DNA of 53,013 nt. Origin: Anaerolineae bacterium (GTDB lineage Bacteria > Chloroflexota > Anaerolineae > 4572-78 > J111). How positions within the stretch are numbered: position 1 is the first letter of the stretch; each line of letters begins with the position of its first letter. Made by a program: the position numbers and the translations under genes. Of the stretch, positions 23,420-31,676 are shown piece after piece. The notes below the pieces were generated by a model. That model saw only the letters and a program-made list of their open reading frames with translations, was not told the DNA's origin and did not search any database. Location: positions 1-53,013 of the forward strand of contig JAGRBY010000003.1 of assembly GCA_020433835.1 (NCBI GenBank), written 5' to 3'.

Positions 23420-24976
23420 TTATTTTGACGGTGCCGGACTGACAAAGTCAAAAGGTTGGTCGAAGATCGTTAAATTCACCTGACCTGTACCGGTTAGCTG
23501 CCAGGTTGTCTCCCCAGGCGGGACATTCCATTCTAAACTCAGCGTATTAAAACTCAACTGCGGGGCGATCTCCGTGGCGATATTCACCTGAGACGTCAGG
23601 GTGCGCTCCAAGAGATTGTAATCAAACGTGGTGTCATAGGTTTCGTTGGCCACCACGCCAAAGTTCTCGTCAAGCGTCATTTTGCCTTGAGCCGTAATCG
23701 TGGGCGCAAAACTGGTAGCCACTTCGGGGGCGTCTAAAGCGCGATTAAAAATAGCCACCCGATAGTACCCGCCTGACCATGGCCGATTGCCGGTGATTTC
23801 GTTGGCTAACCCTAAGCGGCAAAGTTCGGTATCCCAGTTTGAAAAATCACCCTCAACCAGGGCTTCTGCCCGTAGTAGGCCATTTACATAAATTTTAGTC
23901 TGGCCTGTTTGGTGGCGGGTAAAGACAACCTGGCACAATTCAGCCTGCAATGTTCCGGCAGAGGTCGTGGTCGAGGGTTCTCCATTTAGGTTGGACGTAT
24001 CGGTTCGAACGCGAACATCAAAAATATCCGAGGGGAGATCATCCCACAAACCCTGGCCCAGCGTAAAATTACGCCGGCCCGTATTGCGCGACAGGGTGAC
24101 GATGCGTGCCGGCCCATCCTGAACCGTGTTGGCCGGTTTGACCCAGGCTTCGATGGTAAGTTCATGGGTGGTCTGGCAGGCTGCTACCAGCTCGGTAATG
24201 GGATTGGGTTTTCCTTTTTTTATATTGGGTGAGGCGATAAGGGATTGTTCGGTTGGTTTCACCGCCAGGCCACTGGGCAACCAGTTTACAGTCGACAAAT
24301 CCTCTATTGTCAGGTTAATAGGGGTTCCGGTGCCGGACTGATCGTACAGCGTTTCTCCTTTGCCTTCGTCAAAGGTATAAAGCAGCTGCGGACTCACGAT
24401 GCCGGCTTGGAGTTGTTTAATTTCCAAACTCTCTAAATCGAGTGAGCCGATATCATCAAACACCAATTTGCTTGGATTTTTTTCTTTGTCGAAGTGGAAT
24501 TGTAAGCCCGATTCAGGCGTGAAGTCAGCAACCAGGGGAATCGATTGATGGATAAAGTTGATGGTCACTTCACCGGTAGCCGAGAAAATTGTGCCTGTGT
24601 CTAATTTTTTCTCAAGGAATGAAAGGGTGAGTCCTTCAAAAACCGCCTCACTATACGGTCCGAAAGGATCATTGTAGACAATGTTTAAAGTGACTTCCTT
24701 GGCTTCGGCGTTGTATGCAAGAGAAGCTGAGAAAGGTATATCCAGCGAGGCGGAAAAAATGTGGAGTTGAGCATAACTGGTCTCGGCTAAAATAAATTGA
24801 CCACCTAACGTTTTGTCAACCAATTCAAATGCGGTGATTACTGCTTGATTGGTAGGATCAAAAAATTTAAGGCCGTCTGAGCGAATCTGATATAGATAGG
24901 CAGGTTTGGCTAAAACTGAGTTGGCAGAGATAACATCAATTCTACCATTACCAATAATCGCTGGGTTGTCTAACAT
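23420..24976 (-). CDS. LamG / concanavalin A-like lectin domain protein
   Basis: A 518-residue protein without a signal peptide or membrane segment. A LamG-type jelly roll spans about residues 195-425: LLYTFDEGKGETLYDQSG, LTIEAWVKPANT, RIVTLSRNTGRRNFTLGQG, QTKIYVNGLLRAEA and YYRVAIFNRALDAPEV. Beta-rich flanking regions (20-190 and 430-518) have no named family. Its ATG overlaps the HAD gene end by 29 bases with AGAGGAG in place, so the two are coupled. A sugar- or glycan-binding role is the family norm, but a lectin without an export signal beside a HAD hydrolase is odd, and the function is unknown. Confidence 0.65.
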   Translation of the reverse strand: MLDNPAIIGNGRIDVISANSVLAKPAYLYQIRSDGLKFFDPTNQAVITAFELVDKTLGGQFILAETSYAQLHIFSASLDIPFSASLAYNAEAKEVTLNIVYNDPFGPYSEAVFEGLTLSFLEKKLDTGTIFSATGEVTINFIHQSIPLVADFTPESGLQFHFDKEKNPSKLVFDDIGSLDLESLEIKQLQAGIVSPQLLYTFDEGKGETLYDQSGTGTPINLTIEDLSTVNWLPSGLAVKPTEQSLIASPNIKKGKPNPITELVAACQTTHELTIEAWVKPANTVQDGPARIVTLSRNTGRRNFTLGQGLWDDLPSDIFDVRVRTDTSNLNGEPSTTTSAGTLQAELCQVVFTRHQTGQTKIYVNGLLRAEALVEGDFSNWDTELCRLGLANEITGNRPWSGGYYRVAIFNRALDAPEVATSFAPTITAQGKMTLDENFGVVANETYDTTFDYNLLERTLTSQVNIATEIAPQLSFNTLSLEWNVPPGETTWQLTGTGQVNLTIFDQPFDFVSPAPSK

Positions 24977-25703
24977 GGACTATTTGCTCCTCTGACTCGT
25001 TTTCCGAATAGGATTTCGGATAAATTAACTTTTCGATATCAAACAAATTATCGATCACCATCGCGGCTGTGCCAGGTTTTCGGCCCGGACGATTGATGAG
25101 CACCGCATCCATACCCACGTTGTTTGCGCCTACAATGTCGTCGAGGTAGTTGTCGCCAACATAGAGAATTTGATCAGCCGGGACGCCGGCCTCTTCAATA
25201 GCGATTTCAAAAATTCGGGGGTGTGGTTTGGTTACTTCTACTATAGCCGAAACGATAACAAAGTTAAAATAGTCAAATAGTTCTAACTTAGGCAGAAGAT
25301 CGAGCAAATGTGTACCATAATTAGAAATAATACCCATTGGAACACCTTGCGCTTTAAGGCGCTCTAAAACGGGGATTGTGTCGGGGAAGTTGCTATCAAA
25401 ATAGTTGTCTTTGAAAAGCATCCACATGCGTCGGGCCGCATCGGGATTTTGGGGAAAAAGCTCCGTGAAAATGGTCAACCACCAATTGTTGATACTGGCA
25501 TCATCTAGCCCAATACCAACGGCTTCATCGCGTCGTATGGAAAGCGTGTGGATCATTTTTAGACGCAATTCCGTGGCAGAAGCGTAAAGGTGGGGTGTAT
25601 GAACCGTAGCTAAGAATTCAGCAAAGGGGGCATCGTCTTCGAAGCCAACCAAGGTTCCCCCGACATCAAAAATTACAGTGTGGTAACGACGATTGTGGCT
25701 CAA
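24948..25703 (-). CDS. HAD-superfamily hydrolase lacking the second motif-I aspartate
   Basis: A 251-residue HAD protein. Motif I is FDVGGTLV (12-19): the nucleophile D13 is present but the +2 general acid/base Asp of DxDxT is Gly. Motif II is IISNYGT, motif III has the Lys in VTKPHPRIF, and motif IV is VGDNYLDDIVGA. A helical C1 cap lies between motifs I and II. The DxGGT form occurs in a HAD subgroup including HDHD3-like proteins, so the loss is ancestral rather than a recent mutation, and activity may be weak or altered. It has its own promoter upstream and is coupled to the LamG gene. Confidence 0.8.
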   Translation of the reverse strand: MSHNRRYHTVIFDVGGTLVGFEDDAPFAEFLATVHTPHLYASATELRLKMIHTLSIRRDEAVGIGLDDASINNWWLTIFTELFPQNPDAARRMWMLFKDNYFDSNFPDTIPVLERLKAQGVPMGIISNYGTHLLDLLPKLELFDYFNFVIVSAIVEVTKPHPRIFEIAIEEAGVPADQILYVGDNYLDDIVGANNVGMDAVLINRPGRKPGTAAMVIDNLFDIEKLIYPKSYSENESEEQIVHVRQPSDYW

Positions 25704-25750
25704 GGGATTTACCTTATGTGGATTTAAAGATCTGAAAGAACCCTGACGCC

Positions 25751-25779
25751 ATTATAATAGAGTTAAATAAATAAGACAA
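25751..25779 (-). promoter_or_regulatory. Sigma70-type promoter of the HAD-LamG pair
   Basis: On the minus strand TTGTCT (25779-25774), a 17-base spacer and TATAAT (25756-25751). It lies between the menE stop and the HAD start, so this pair need not depend on the men promoter. Confidence 0.65.
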
Positions 25780-25790
25780 ACTCTAAGTTT

Positions 25791-27281
25791 CTAAACAGCT
25801 TGCCGGCGAACCTGGTCGCGCCGAACTTTGCCCGAGGCCGTACGGGGTAGAGCATCAATAAAAAGGATAGTGCGGGGAAGTTTATAGCCGGCCAGATAGT
25901 CGCGGCAGAAATCCATCAATTCCTGGGCCGATACCTTCTTACCGGGTTTGCCAACCACCATTGCCGCTACCCGCTGGCCCCACTCAGTATCCTCGATGCC
26001 GAAGACGCAGGCCTCGTCTACAGCCGGGTGTTGTCGCAAAACGGCCTCAACCTCAACCGGATATACGTTTTCGCCACCGGAAACAATCAAATCCGCGCGT
26101 CGCTGCACAACCCACAGATCGCCATCACTGTCCAGATAGCCCATGTCGCCGGTATAAAGTTCGCCGTTGTTTAGAACTTTGGCAGTAGCTTCGGGTTGGC
26201 GGTAATAGCCGTGCATCACGGTTGGCCCACTGACTACCACTTCGCCGATGGTGCCAGCTTCAACGGTCTGCCCTTGGTCATCCACAATTCGCAATGATGA
26301 AAACATCAGCGGTTTGCCGACGTGGCCGGGTTTGCGCTTAACGTTTTCAGGTGAAGCCGTAGCCACCTGCGAGGCTGCTTCGGTTAGCCCGTAGGTTGTC
26401 GCCACCGGCAGATTGAGGGCGATGCACCGATCAACCAATTCTGCCGTGGCCGCCGCTCCGCCGACTAAAACACAGCGCAGTCGCGATCGGGCCAGCGATT
26501 CAGCCGAGGTGTCGAGCAGCCGGTGTAACATTGTCGGCACCACGGAAATGAGCGTTACGGCCTGGTGGTCGAGCGCGTGGCGCACGTTGGCTTCATTAAA
26601 ACCGTTTTGCAAAACGACGGTCGTGCCATACAAGCAGCACCGCAGGACAATCGCCATCCCCCCCACGTGATAGAGCGGCATGCAGAGCAGCCAGCGGTCG
26701 TTGGCAACAGTTCCCAAACGATAAGCCGAGGCGGCTGCGCTCAAAAAGTGATTATGGTAGCTCAACATCGCCCCTTTAGGCCGGCCCGTTGTGCCGGAGG
26801 TGTAGATGATGCCTTGTATACCATCAAGGGGCAGGGTGCGAGCTTGCCAGTCGGCCAGATTTTCTACCGAAATATCATTGAGCGAGGCAATATTATGGGG
26901 CGATGACGGATCGACCGAGATCGTCTGTGCAATGTGACTTGTTAAGTCGGCGGCCGTGGCCTCGGTTTCGCAGCCGCAGATGAGCAGCCGGCTGTCTGAT
27001 TGCTCAATTTGCCAGCGTAGTTCTTCGGCAGTGAGACGAATATTGAGCGGCACGATCGTGGCATTAAGGCGGGCCAAAGCGTGGATGATGACCACAAACT
27101 CAACGCGGTTTGATAGCAAAACGGCCACGTGTTGGCCTGCCGCCACGCCGTAAGCCGATAGTTTGGCGGCGTATTCTGCTACATATTGATTTAATTCGGC
27201 ATACGTCCAGCTCTGCTCACCAAAAAGCAGCGCTACTTTGGCCGGTGAAATTTTAGCCCTGTGGGCTAACCAGTCGAGCAT
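25791..27281 (-). CDS. menE: o-Succinylbenzoate-CoA ligase
   Basis: A 496-residue acyl-adenylate-forming enzyme: IIYTSGTTGRPKGAML (P-loop-like A3 motif), YGLTEAASQ (A5), YTGDMGYLDSDGDLWV (A7), RRADLIVSGGENVYPVEVE (A8) and the catalytic Lys in RTASGKVRRDQ (A10). It activates o-succinylbenzoate for menaquinone ring closure. The general fold is shared by many CoA ligases, and the MenE assignment rests on its position 39 bases after menD. menB, menC, menH and menA are not in the window. Confidence 0.88.
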   Translation of the reverse strand: MLDWLAHRAKISPAKVALLFGEQSWTYAELNQYVAEYAAKLSAYGVAAGQHVAVLLSNRVEFVVIIHALARLNATIVPLNIRLTAEELRWQIEQSDSRLLICGCETEATAADLTSHIAQTISVDPSSPHNIASLNDISVENLADWQARTLPLDGIQGIIYTSGTTGRPKGAMLSYHNHFLSAAASAYRLGTVANDRWLLCMPLYHVGGMAIVLRCCLYGTTVVLQNGFNEANVRHALDHQAVTLISVVPTMLHRLLDTSAESLARSRLRCVLVGGAAATAELVDRCIALNLPVATTYGLTEAASQVATASPENVKRKPGHVGKPLMFSSLRIVDDQGQTVEAGTIGEVVVSGPTVMHGYYRQPEATAKVLNNGELYTGDMGYLDSDGDLWVVQRRADLIVSGGENVYPVEVEAVLRQHPAVDEACVFGIEDTEWGQRVAAMVVGKPGKKVSAQELMDFCRDYLAGYKLPRTILFIDALPRTASGKVRRDQVRRQAV

Positions 27282-27320
27282 AATGGTAAGTTAGCGTATA
27301 AAAAATAAAAATTTAAGCGT

Positions 27321-29099
27321 TTAGGATAATTTTTTGATGACTTTTTTGGCAATTTTTCGACGCATTTCTTCGTGGTAAACAGCGTCGGTTGTCACTTCGA
27401 TAACGCACGACTTCGGGGCCTTAATAGCATCCTCAAGTTTCTTTCGGAAGTCGTCGCGCGTGGTTACGGCAAAATAATCGGCTCCAAACATGCGAACCAC
27501 CGGTTCAAATTGTAGTCCATGGGGGGTAAGGAAAAGTTCGGTAAAGGGGGGATCGAAGTTGGCAATGGGCAGGCGATGAAAAATACCGCCGCCGTTATTA
27601 TTGATTAAGACGATAGTTATCTTTACATTGCAGCGCTGTAACGCCAACAGACTGTTGAGATCGTGGTAGAAAGCCAGATCGCCGATAACCAGCACCAGCG
27701 GGTGCTCGGTTGTTTTTGCTGCGCCCAGAGCGCTGGCTATGGTGCCGTCGATGCCGCTCGCGCCGCGGTTGGCAAAAACCCGAATGTATTTGGGCGTAGG
27801 GCAGCCAAATTGATCCAGGTGACGCACCGGGAGGCTGCTGGCTACATAGAGCAGCGAGTCGACTGACAGAATATCGACCACATCGGTGAGAATGGCCCCT
27901 TCGAAATATTTGTCGTCTCTGTATTTAATGAAAACGTCTTGGGCTTCTTTTTCGGCCTGTTCAAATTGAGCCGTCCAAGAGCTGTTTCTCAGTTTGGTGT
28001 TGCGAAGCTGCGAGGCAATAAAGCGACAGGTCATTGCCGGGTCGGCCTCGATAAAGTGGGTCAGGTTGTGGGTGTCGTCCTGCCATACGCCGCTGCTGCT
28101 GATGGCAATTTGCCGGCAATCAGACGGTGAAGCTAAGTAGTCGCTTAGTGATTTTGAGATTGGCATTGCTCCAAAGCGCAGGATCAGTTGGGGGGCTTCC
28201 CATCGTTGGGTGATTTCAGACCGCATGAAGGTCTCGTAACTGCCATAAACCTGAACATTATTTTGATTCAGATGCGGCCCAAAACGCACGCCGGATAGAG
28301 CATCGGCCAGTACCGGATATTTAGTTACCTGAGCCAACTTGCTGAGCGCGCGAGGAAAGTCATTGCCGTCGCAGCGCGGTCCGCAGACGATTAGCCCACG
28401 CGGCGCGTTGATAACGGCATCGAGCAGCAAATCAAGTTGGGCCGCTGTGGGCGCGATTTTGCCCTGACTGATGTGGATAAACGGCTGGTTGTTGATGCGG
28501 CCATCAACTCGATTGCGGCGAAGTTGATCGAGCATGTCGTTCGAGTTGGGCGTCGGCTCAAGCGGCTTGCGAAATGGAAAGTTAAGATGAACCGGGCCGG
28601 CCGATAATCCCTGGGCGGTCGCCATTGCCCGTGCGGCCAGCGTGCGCAGTGAACGGATGGTTACCTCGGGCGGATCGGCTTCCGGCAGCCCGACATCAAC
28701 AAACCAACGCACGTGATCGCCAAACATTTTCAGTTGGTCGATGGTTTGGTTTGCCCCGCTGTGCCGCAGTTCGGGCGGTCGGTCGGTGGTTAAAATCAGC
28801 AGTGGCACCTGAGCGTAGTAGGCTTCGGTGATGGCCGGGTGTAGGTTAGAGGTCGCCGTGCCCGAAGTACAGACAACGGCGACCGGTTGATTGCCGGCTA
28901 GCGCCATACCGAGAGCAAAAAAACCGGCGCCTCGCTCATCCAAAAGCGAATGAACGGCTATGTCCGCGTGGTGGGCAAAGGCGACGGTTAACGGCGTTGA
29001 GCGCGAACCGGGCGCAATGCAGACGTTTCGAAGCCCCGCTCGTGCTAACTCATCGACAAAGATTTCAGCCCACAGCGTGCTCCGATTAGGTGCTGTCAT
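27321..29099 (-). CDS. menD: SEPHCHC synthase (MenD), thiamine-diphosphate enzyme
   Basis: A 592-residue ThDP enzyme that joins isochorismate and 2-oxoglutarate. The N-terminal PYR domain has CIAPGSRSTPLTVAF and LDERGAGFFALGMA, with the conserved Glu that activates the cofactor; next come CTSGTATSNLHPAITEA and LTTDRPPELRHSGANQTID. The C-terminal PP domain has NRGASGIDGTIASALG, VIGDLAFYHDLNSLL and INNNGGGIFHRLP, the GDL-to-NNN diphosphate-binding segment. The ATG overlaps the menF stop (ATGA), a coupled pair. Confidence 0.95.
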   Translation of the reverse strand: MTAPNRSTLWAEIFVDELARAGLRNVCIAPGSRSTPLTVAFAHHADIAVHSLLDERGAGFFALGMALAGNQPVAVVCTSGTATSNLHPAITEAYYAQVPLLILTTDRPPELRHSGANQTIDQLKMFGDHVRWFVDVGLPEADPPEVTIRSLRTLAARAMATAQGLSAGPVHLNFPFRKPLEPTPNSNDMLDQLRRNRVDGRINNQPFIHISQGKIAPTAAQLDLLLDAVINAPRGLIVCGPRCDGNDFPRALSKLAQVTKYPVLADALSGVRFGPHLNQNNVQVYGSYETFMRSEITQRWEAPQLILRFGAMPISKSLSDYLASPSDCRQIAISSSGVWQDDTHNLTHFIEADPAMTCRFIASQLRNTKLRNSSWTAQFEQAEKEAQDVFIKYRDDKYFEGAILTDVVDILSVDSLLYVASSLPVRHLDQFGCPTPKYIRVFANRGASGIDGTIASALGAAKTTEHPLVLVIGDLAFYHDLNSLLALQRCNVKITIVLINNNGGGIFHRLPIANFDPPFTELFLTPHGLQFEPVVRMFGADYFAVTTRDDFRKKLEDAIKAPKSCVIEVTTDAVYHEEMRRKIAKKVIKKLS

Positions 29100-30529
29100 T
29101 CGCGGATAAGCCCTCCCAGGGCATCGGTTAGCGCTTTGAATTTGAGTTGGGTTTCACGCCATTCTTTCTTGGGCACCGAGTCGGCTACTATGCCCGCTCC
29201 GGCGTAAAGCATTGTCTCTCGGTTGACACTCAGCGCCGACCGAATAGCAACGGCAAAAATCCCGTTCTGACGTGGGTCTATCCAACCGATGGGCGAACCG
29301 TACCAGCCTCTGGAAACCGGTTCGGCTTCATTGATGATCGAAAGGGCGACATCGCGCGGGCGACCGCCCAGAGCCGGAGTGGGGTGTAGGGCTTCGATGA
29401 CCGGTAAAATTCCTTTAGAGCGTTTTATCCGGCCGGTAATGGCGGTTTGCAAGTGCTGAATATTACTCAATTTGAGTAAGTTCGGTTCTGGTGCAATCTC
29501 TAAGCGAGTCATGATAGGCCGTAATTTTTCTTCCATCACATCGACCACCAGAGCCTGTTCGTGTCGCTCTTTGGGATTGGTCATCAACTCTTGCCCCAAG
29601 GCATCATCTTCTTCGGGCGTTTCGCCACGTCGAATAGAGCCGGCCAGAGCCGCAGTGCGTAGTTCAGACTTGGTGACTTCCGCCAGCAGTTCCGGGGATG
29701 CGCCATAAAAAGCGTGGCCCGGTACCGGCTCGAACAGGAAGCGGTAGCAATCAGGATAATTTTGTTTCAAACGTATCATCACATCAATGGGATCGATAGG
29801 TTCCTTCGAGCGCATGCGACGTGCTCGGGCCAAAACCACTTTTTCCAAATCGCCGCGACGAATGAGGCAGGTTATTCTTGACACCAGCCGGTTCCAGGTT
29901 TCAGGTGTCATAATATCATCAAAAGAGCGATGCACTTGTTTACTGGTGACCTTCGCCACTTCGCCCTGTTCCAGGTTGGCAATAACCAGCATCCGACGAA
30001 TTTCTTCATGCATCTGCCAGGCTACTTCTTCTGGATTATCTTTGGGGCCAAGCGGTTGGTTAACCGTTAACCAGGTTTCGTCATCGGCAAATTGCATTAA
30101 TTGGATACGGGGCAACACAAAACGGGCCGCCGGAAAGGCCGACCAGAGCGCTTGTGGTTTGTCTTCTACTTGAAAAGAAAAGCCTCCAAACAGACGAGGA
30201 CCTACTTTGTCGGGTGTTTTGTCATTAAGACAGATAATATTGCGGAACAAATCCCACGACTGCTTGCGAATATCTTCAAAGCGACCCTCGCCATCAGCCA
30301 TCAGCATAGCCGCTGCGTCGTAACCGGCTATGGCCACCGGAGAATTGGTGCTTTCCCAATAGACGCGCGGTGTGTTTTCAGCGCGTCGTAAAAATGTTAA
30401 CGGTGAAACAGCGGGCCACCGTAAACTGTAGCTAATAAAAGTGGGTTTTCTCGGTCGGATTGCTGCCTTAGCAAGAAGTATAAGTTTGTCGGCCATTTCG
30501 GCCGGGAGAGTAAAATCGGTTTTGATCAT
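29096..30529 (-). CDS. menF: Isochorismate synthase (MenF)
   Basis: I take ATG 30529 as the start (MIKTDFTLPAEMADK), just after an AGAAAGGG site; the frame is open further to 30601. The 477-residue chorismate-binding enzyme converts chorismate to isochorismate, the first step to menaquinone. Features include GDLEKVVLARARRM, PELLAEV with RTAALAGSIRRGETPEEDD, HEQALVVDVM and the C-terminal HPTPALGGRPRDVAL and GWYGSPIGWID segments. The operon is tetR, menF, menD, menE. EntC-type siderophore function is less likely given the menD neighbour. Confidence 0.94.
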   Translation of the reverse strand: MIKTDFTLPAEMADKLILLAKAAIRPRKPTFISYSLRWPAVSPLTFLRRAENTPRVYWESTNSPVAIAGYDAAAMLMADGEGRFEDIRKQSWDLFRNIICLNDKTPDKVGPRLFGGFSFQVEDKPQALWSAFPAARFVLPRIQLMQFADDETWLTVNQPLGPKDNPEEVAWQMHEEIRRMLVIANLEQGEVAKVTSKQVHRSFDDIMTPETWNRLVSRITCLIRRGDLEKVVLARARRMRSKEPIDPIDVMIRLKQNYPDCYRFLFEPVPGHAFYGASPELLAEVTKSELRTAALAGSIRRGETPEEDDALGQELMTNPKERHEQALVVDVMEEKLRPIMTRLEIAPEPNLLKLSNIQHLQTAITGRIKRSKGILPVIEALHPTPALGGRPRDVALSIINEAEPVSRGWYGSPIGWIDPRQNGIFAVAIRSALSVNRETMLYAGAGIVADSVPKKEWRETQLKFKALTDALGGLIRE

Positions 30530-30551
30530 GATTGACCCTTTCTCTTGGTTT

Positions 30552-31217
30552 TCAGGTTGATTTTTCGATGATTTCGATGCGTGTGATCTCAAGATCGGCA
30601 ATATCCGATTCCGGTACGCCGATGCCGCGCAGCAGCATGCCGCGTAGCGTCAGCAAGACTCGCTCCGGCTCTGGTTCGCCGGTATGCACCCAGCGAATGA
30701 CAACTTCATTAATGGCTCCCATCCAGGCGTAGGCCACAACCTCTGTATCGATGTCCGGAATTTCACCATCGTTTACAGCCTGATCGAGATAACTTTTAAT
30801 GAGCCGGACAAAACGTTCGTGAATTTCAAGCCTTTTCTCTTCAAAGACGGTCCCTAAACCGACCGCCTGGATGAGAAAAATTTTCGCTAAACCACGATAG
30901 CGGCCAAAAGTTTCCAGACAAATTCTTAACGCCGCGTTAACTTTCCGTACGCCGCCTTTTTCTGCGTCTACGGCGTTGGTGAGGCGACGTTGCAGCAAAT
31001 CAGCAAACTCATCAACCAAGGCCAAAAATATCTGCTGCTTCCCCGGAAAATAAAAATAGACGGCCCCTTTGGAGCTGCCTGATTCTTTCACAATTTCATC
31101 AACGCGGGTGTCGTGAAAACCCTTGCGGGCGAAAACCTGAATGGCGGCGTCAAGGATGCGTTTGCGTGTTGCTTTTGCTTTGTCTGAAAATTCGGCCTGC
31201 ATAACTACCTGACTCAT
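30552..31217 (-). CDS. TetR-family transcriptional regulator
   Basis: A 221-residue regulator with an N-terminal helix-turn-helix (about 14-60: ATRKRILDAAIQVFARKGF, then VDEIVKESGSSKGAVYFYF) and a helical ligand domain. It stands at the head of the men genes, 22 bases before menF, and an operator-like palindrome overlaps its transcription start region. Probably it represses itself and menFDE in response to a small molecule. The ligand is unknown; FadR-like TetR members bind acyl-CoA, but nothing here fixes that. Confidence 0.88.
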   Translation of the reverse strand: MSQVVMQAEFSDKAKATRKRILDAAIQVFARKGFHDTRVDEIVKESGSSKGAVYFYFPGKQQIFLALVDEFADLLQRRLTNAVDAEKGGVRKVNAALRICLETFGRYRGLAKIFLIQAVGLGTVFEEKRLEIHERFVRLIKSYLDQAVNDGEIPDIDTEVVAYAWMGAINEVVIRWVHTGEPEPERVLLTLRGMLLRGIGVPESDIADLEITRIEIIEKST

Positions 31218-31243
31218 TATAACCTATCTTCTTTATTTTATAA

Positions 31244-31257
31244 ACCGACCAGTCAGT
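31244..31257. promoter_or_regulatory. Operator-like palindrome for the TetR regulator
   Basis: ACCGACC followed directly by AGTCAGT is an imperfect inverted repeat (5 of 7 positions) of the type bound by TetR proteins. It begins 10 bases downstream of the -10 box of the tetR promoter, where bound repressor would block transcription. Confidence 0.6.
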
Positions 31258-31266
31258 CTAAAGTGA

Positions 31267-31295
31267 AAAATAGCACGAATTGGCGATTTTGTCAA
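31267..31295 (-). promoter_or_regulatory. Sigma70-type promoter of tetR-menFDE
   Basis: On the minus strand TTGACA (31295-31290), a 17-base spacer and TATTTT (31272-31267). Confidence 0.7.
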
Positions 31296-31579
31296 AAAAA
31301 GATTTTTGTTTCAGTAAATATTGAAAGAAATGAAGGGGAATATGATGGTATTTGAGCCTATAAAGGGCTAAAGAAAAGCGGGATCCTGTTTTCAATTGTC
31401 AAAAACATGAATAAATGTATACTTACAATTAACACCCTTAAGGGTTTTTGGGCGATCGAGCGGTCAGCCCGTTTTTTATCTTTACAAAATATGACGCCGT
31501 CATATGAGAATTTGTATTAAAATTGCTAATTCCAATGAGTGAATAAAATTTTTAAGGTTGAGCTGTTCGTTAAACCTGG

Positions 31580-31609
31580 TTGATTGAATTGATGACCGTG
31601 TGATATAAT
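31580..31609 (+). promoter_or_regulatory. Sigma70-type promoter of the 882-residue protein / act operon
   Basis: TTGATT (31580-31585), an 18-base spacer and TATAAT (31604-31609), 67 bases before the ATG at 31677. It may be the main promoter for the whole downstream cluster, as gene gaps are short up to actA and beyond. Confidence 0.6.
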
Positions 31610-31676
31610 TTTCAAAACCACTTCTAATAACCGCTTTCTCAAGAATACCTTAACACACGCAGGCTGGAGTAAAACT

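Larger units (their letters stand above)
31218..31676. other. Divergent intergenic region between tetR-men and the respiratory block
   Basis: About 460 A/T-rich bases without a gene. It carries the tetR promoter and operator on the left and a plus-strand promoter on the right (31580-31609). In between only a zero-loop palindrome ACCCTTAAGGGT (31434-31445) stands out. Confidence 0.6.

Noticed and set aside
31434..31445. ACCCTTAAGGGT followed by T residues as a terminator
   Set aside because: The palindrome has no loop and only five pairs around the centre, and no gene ends nearby in that orientation.
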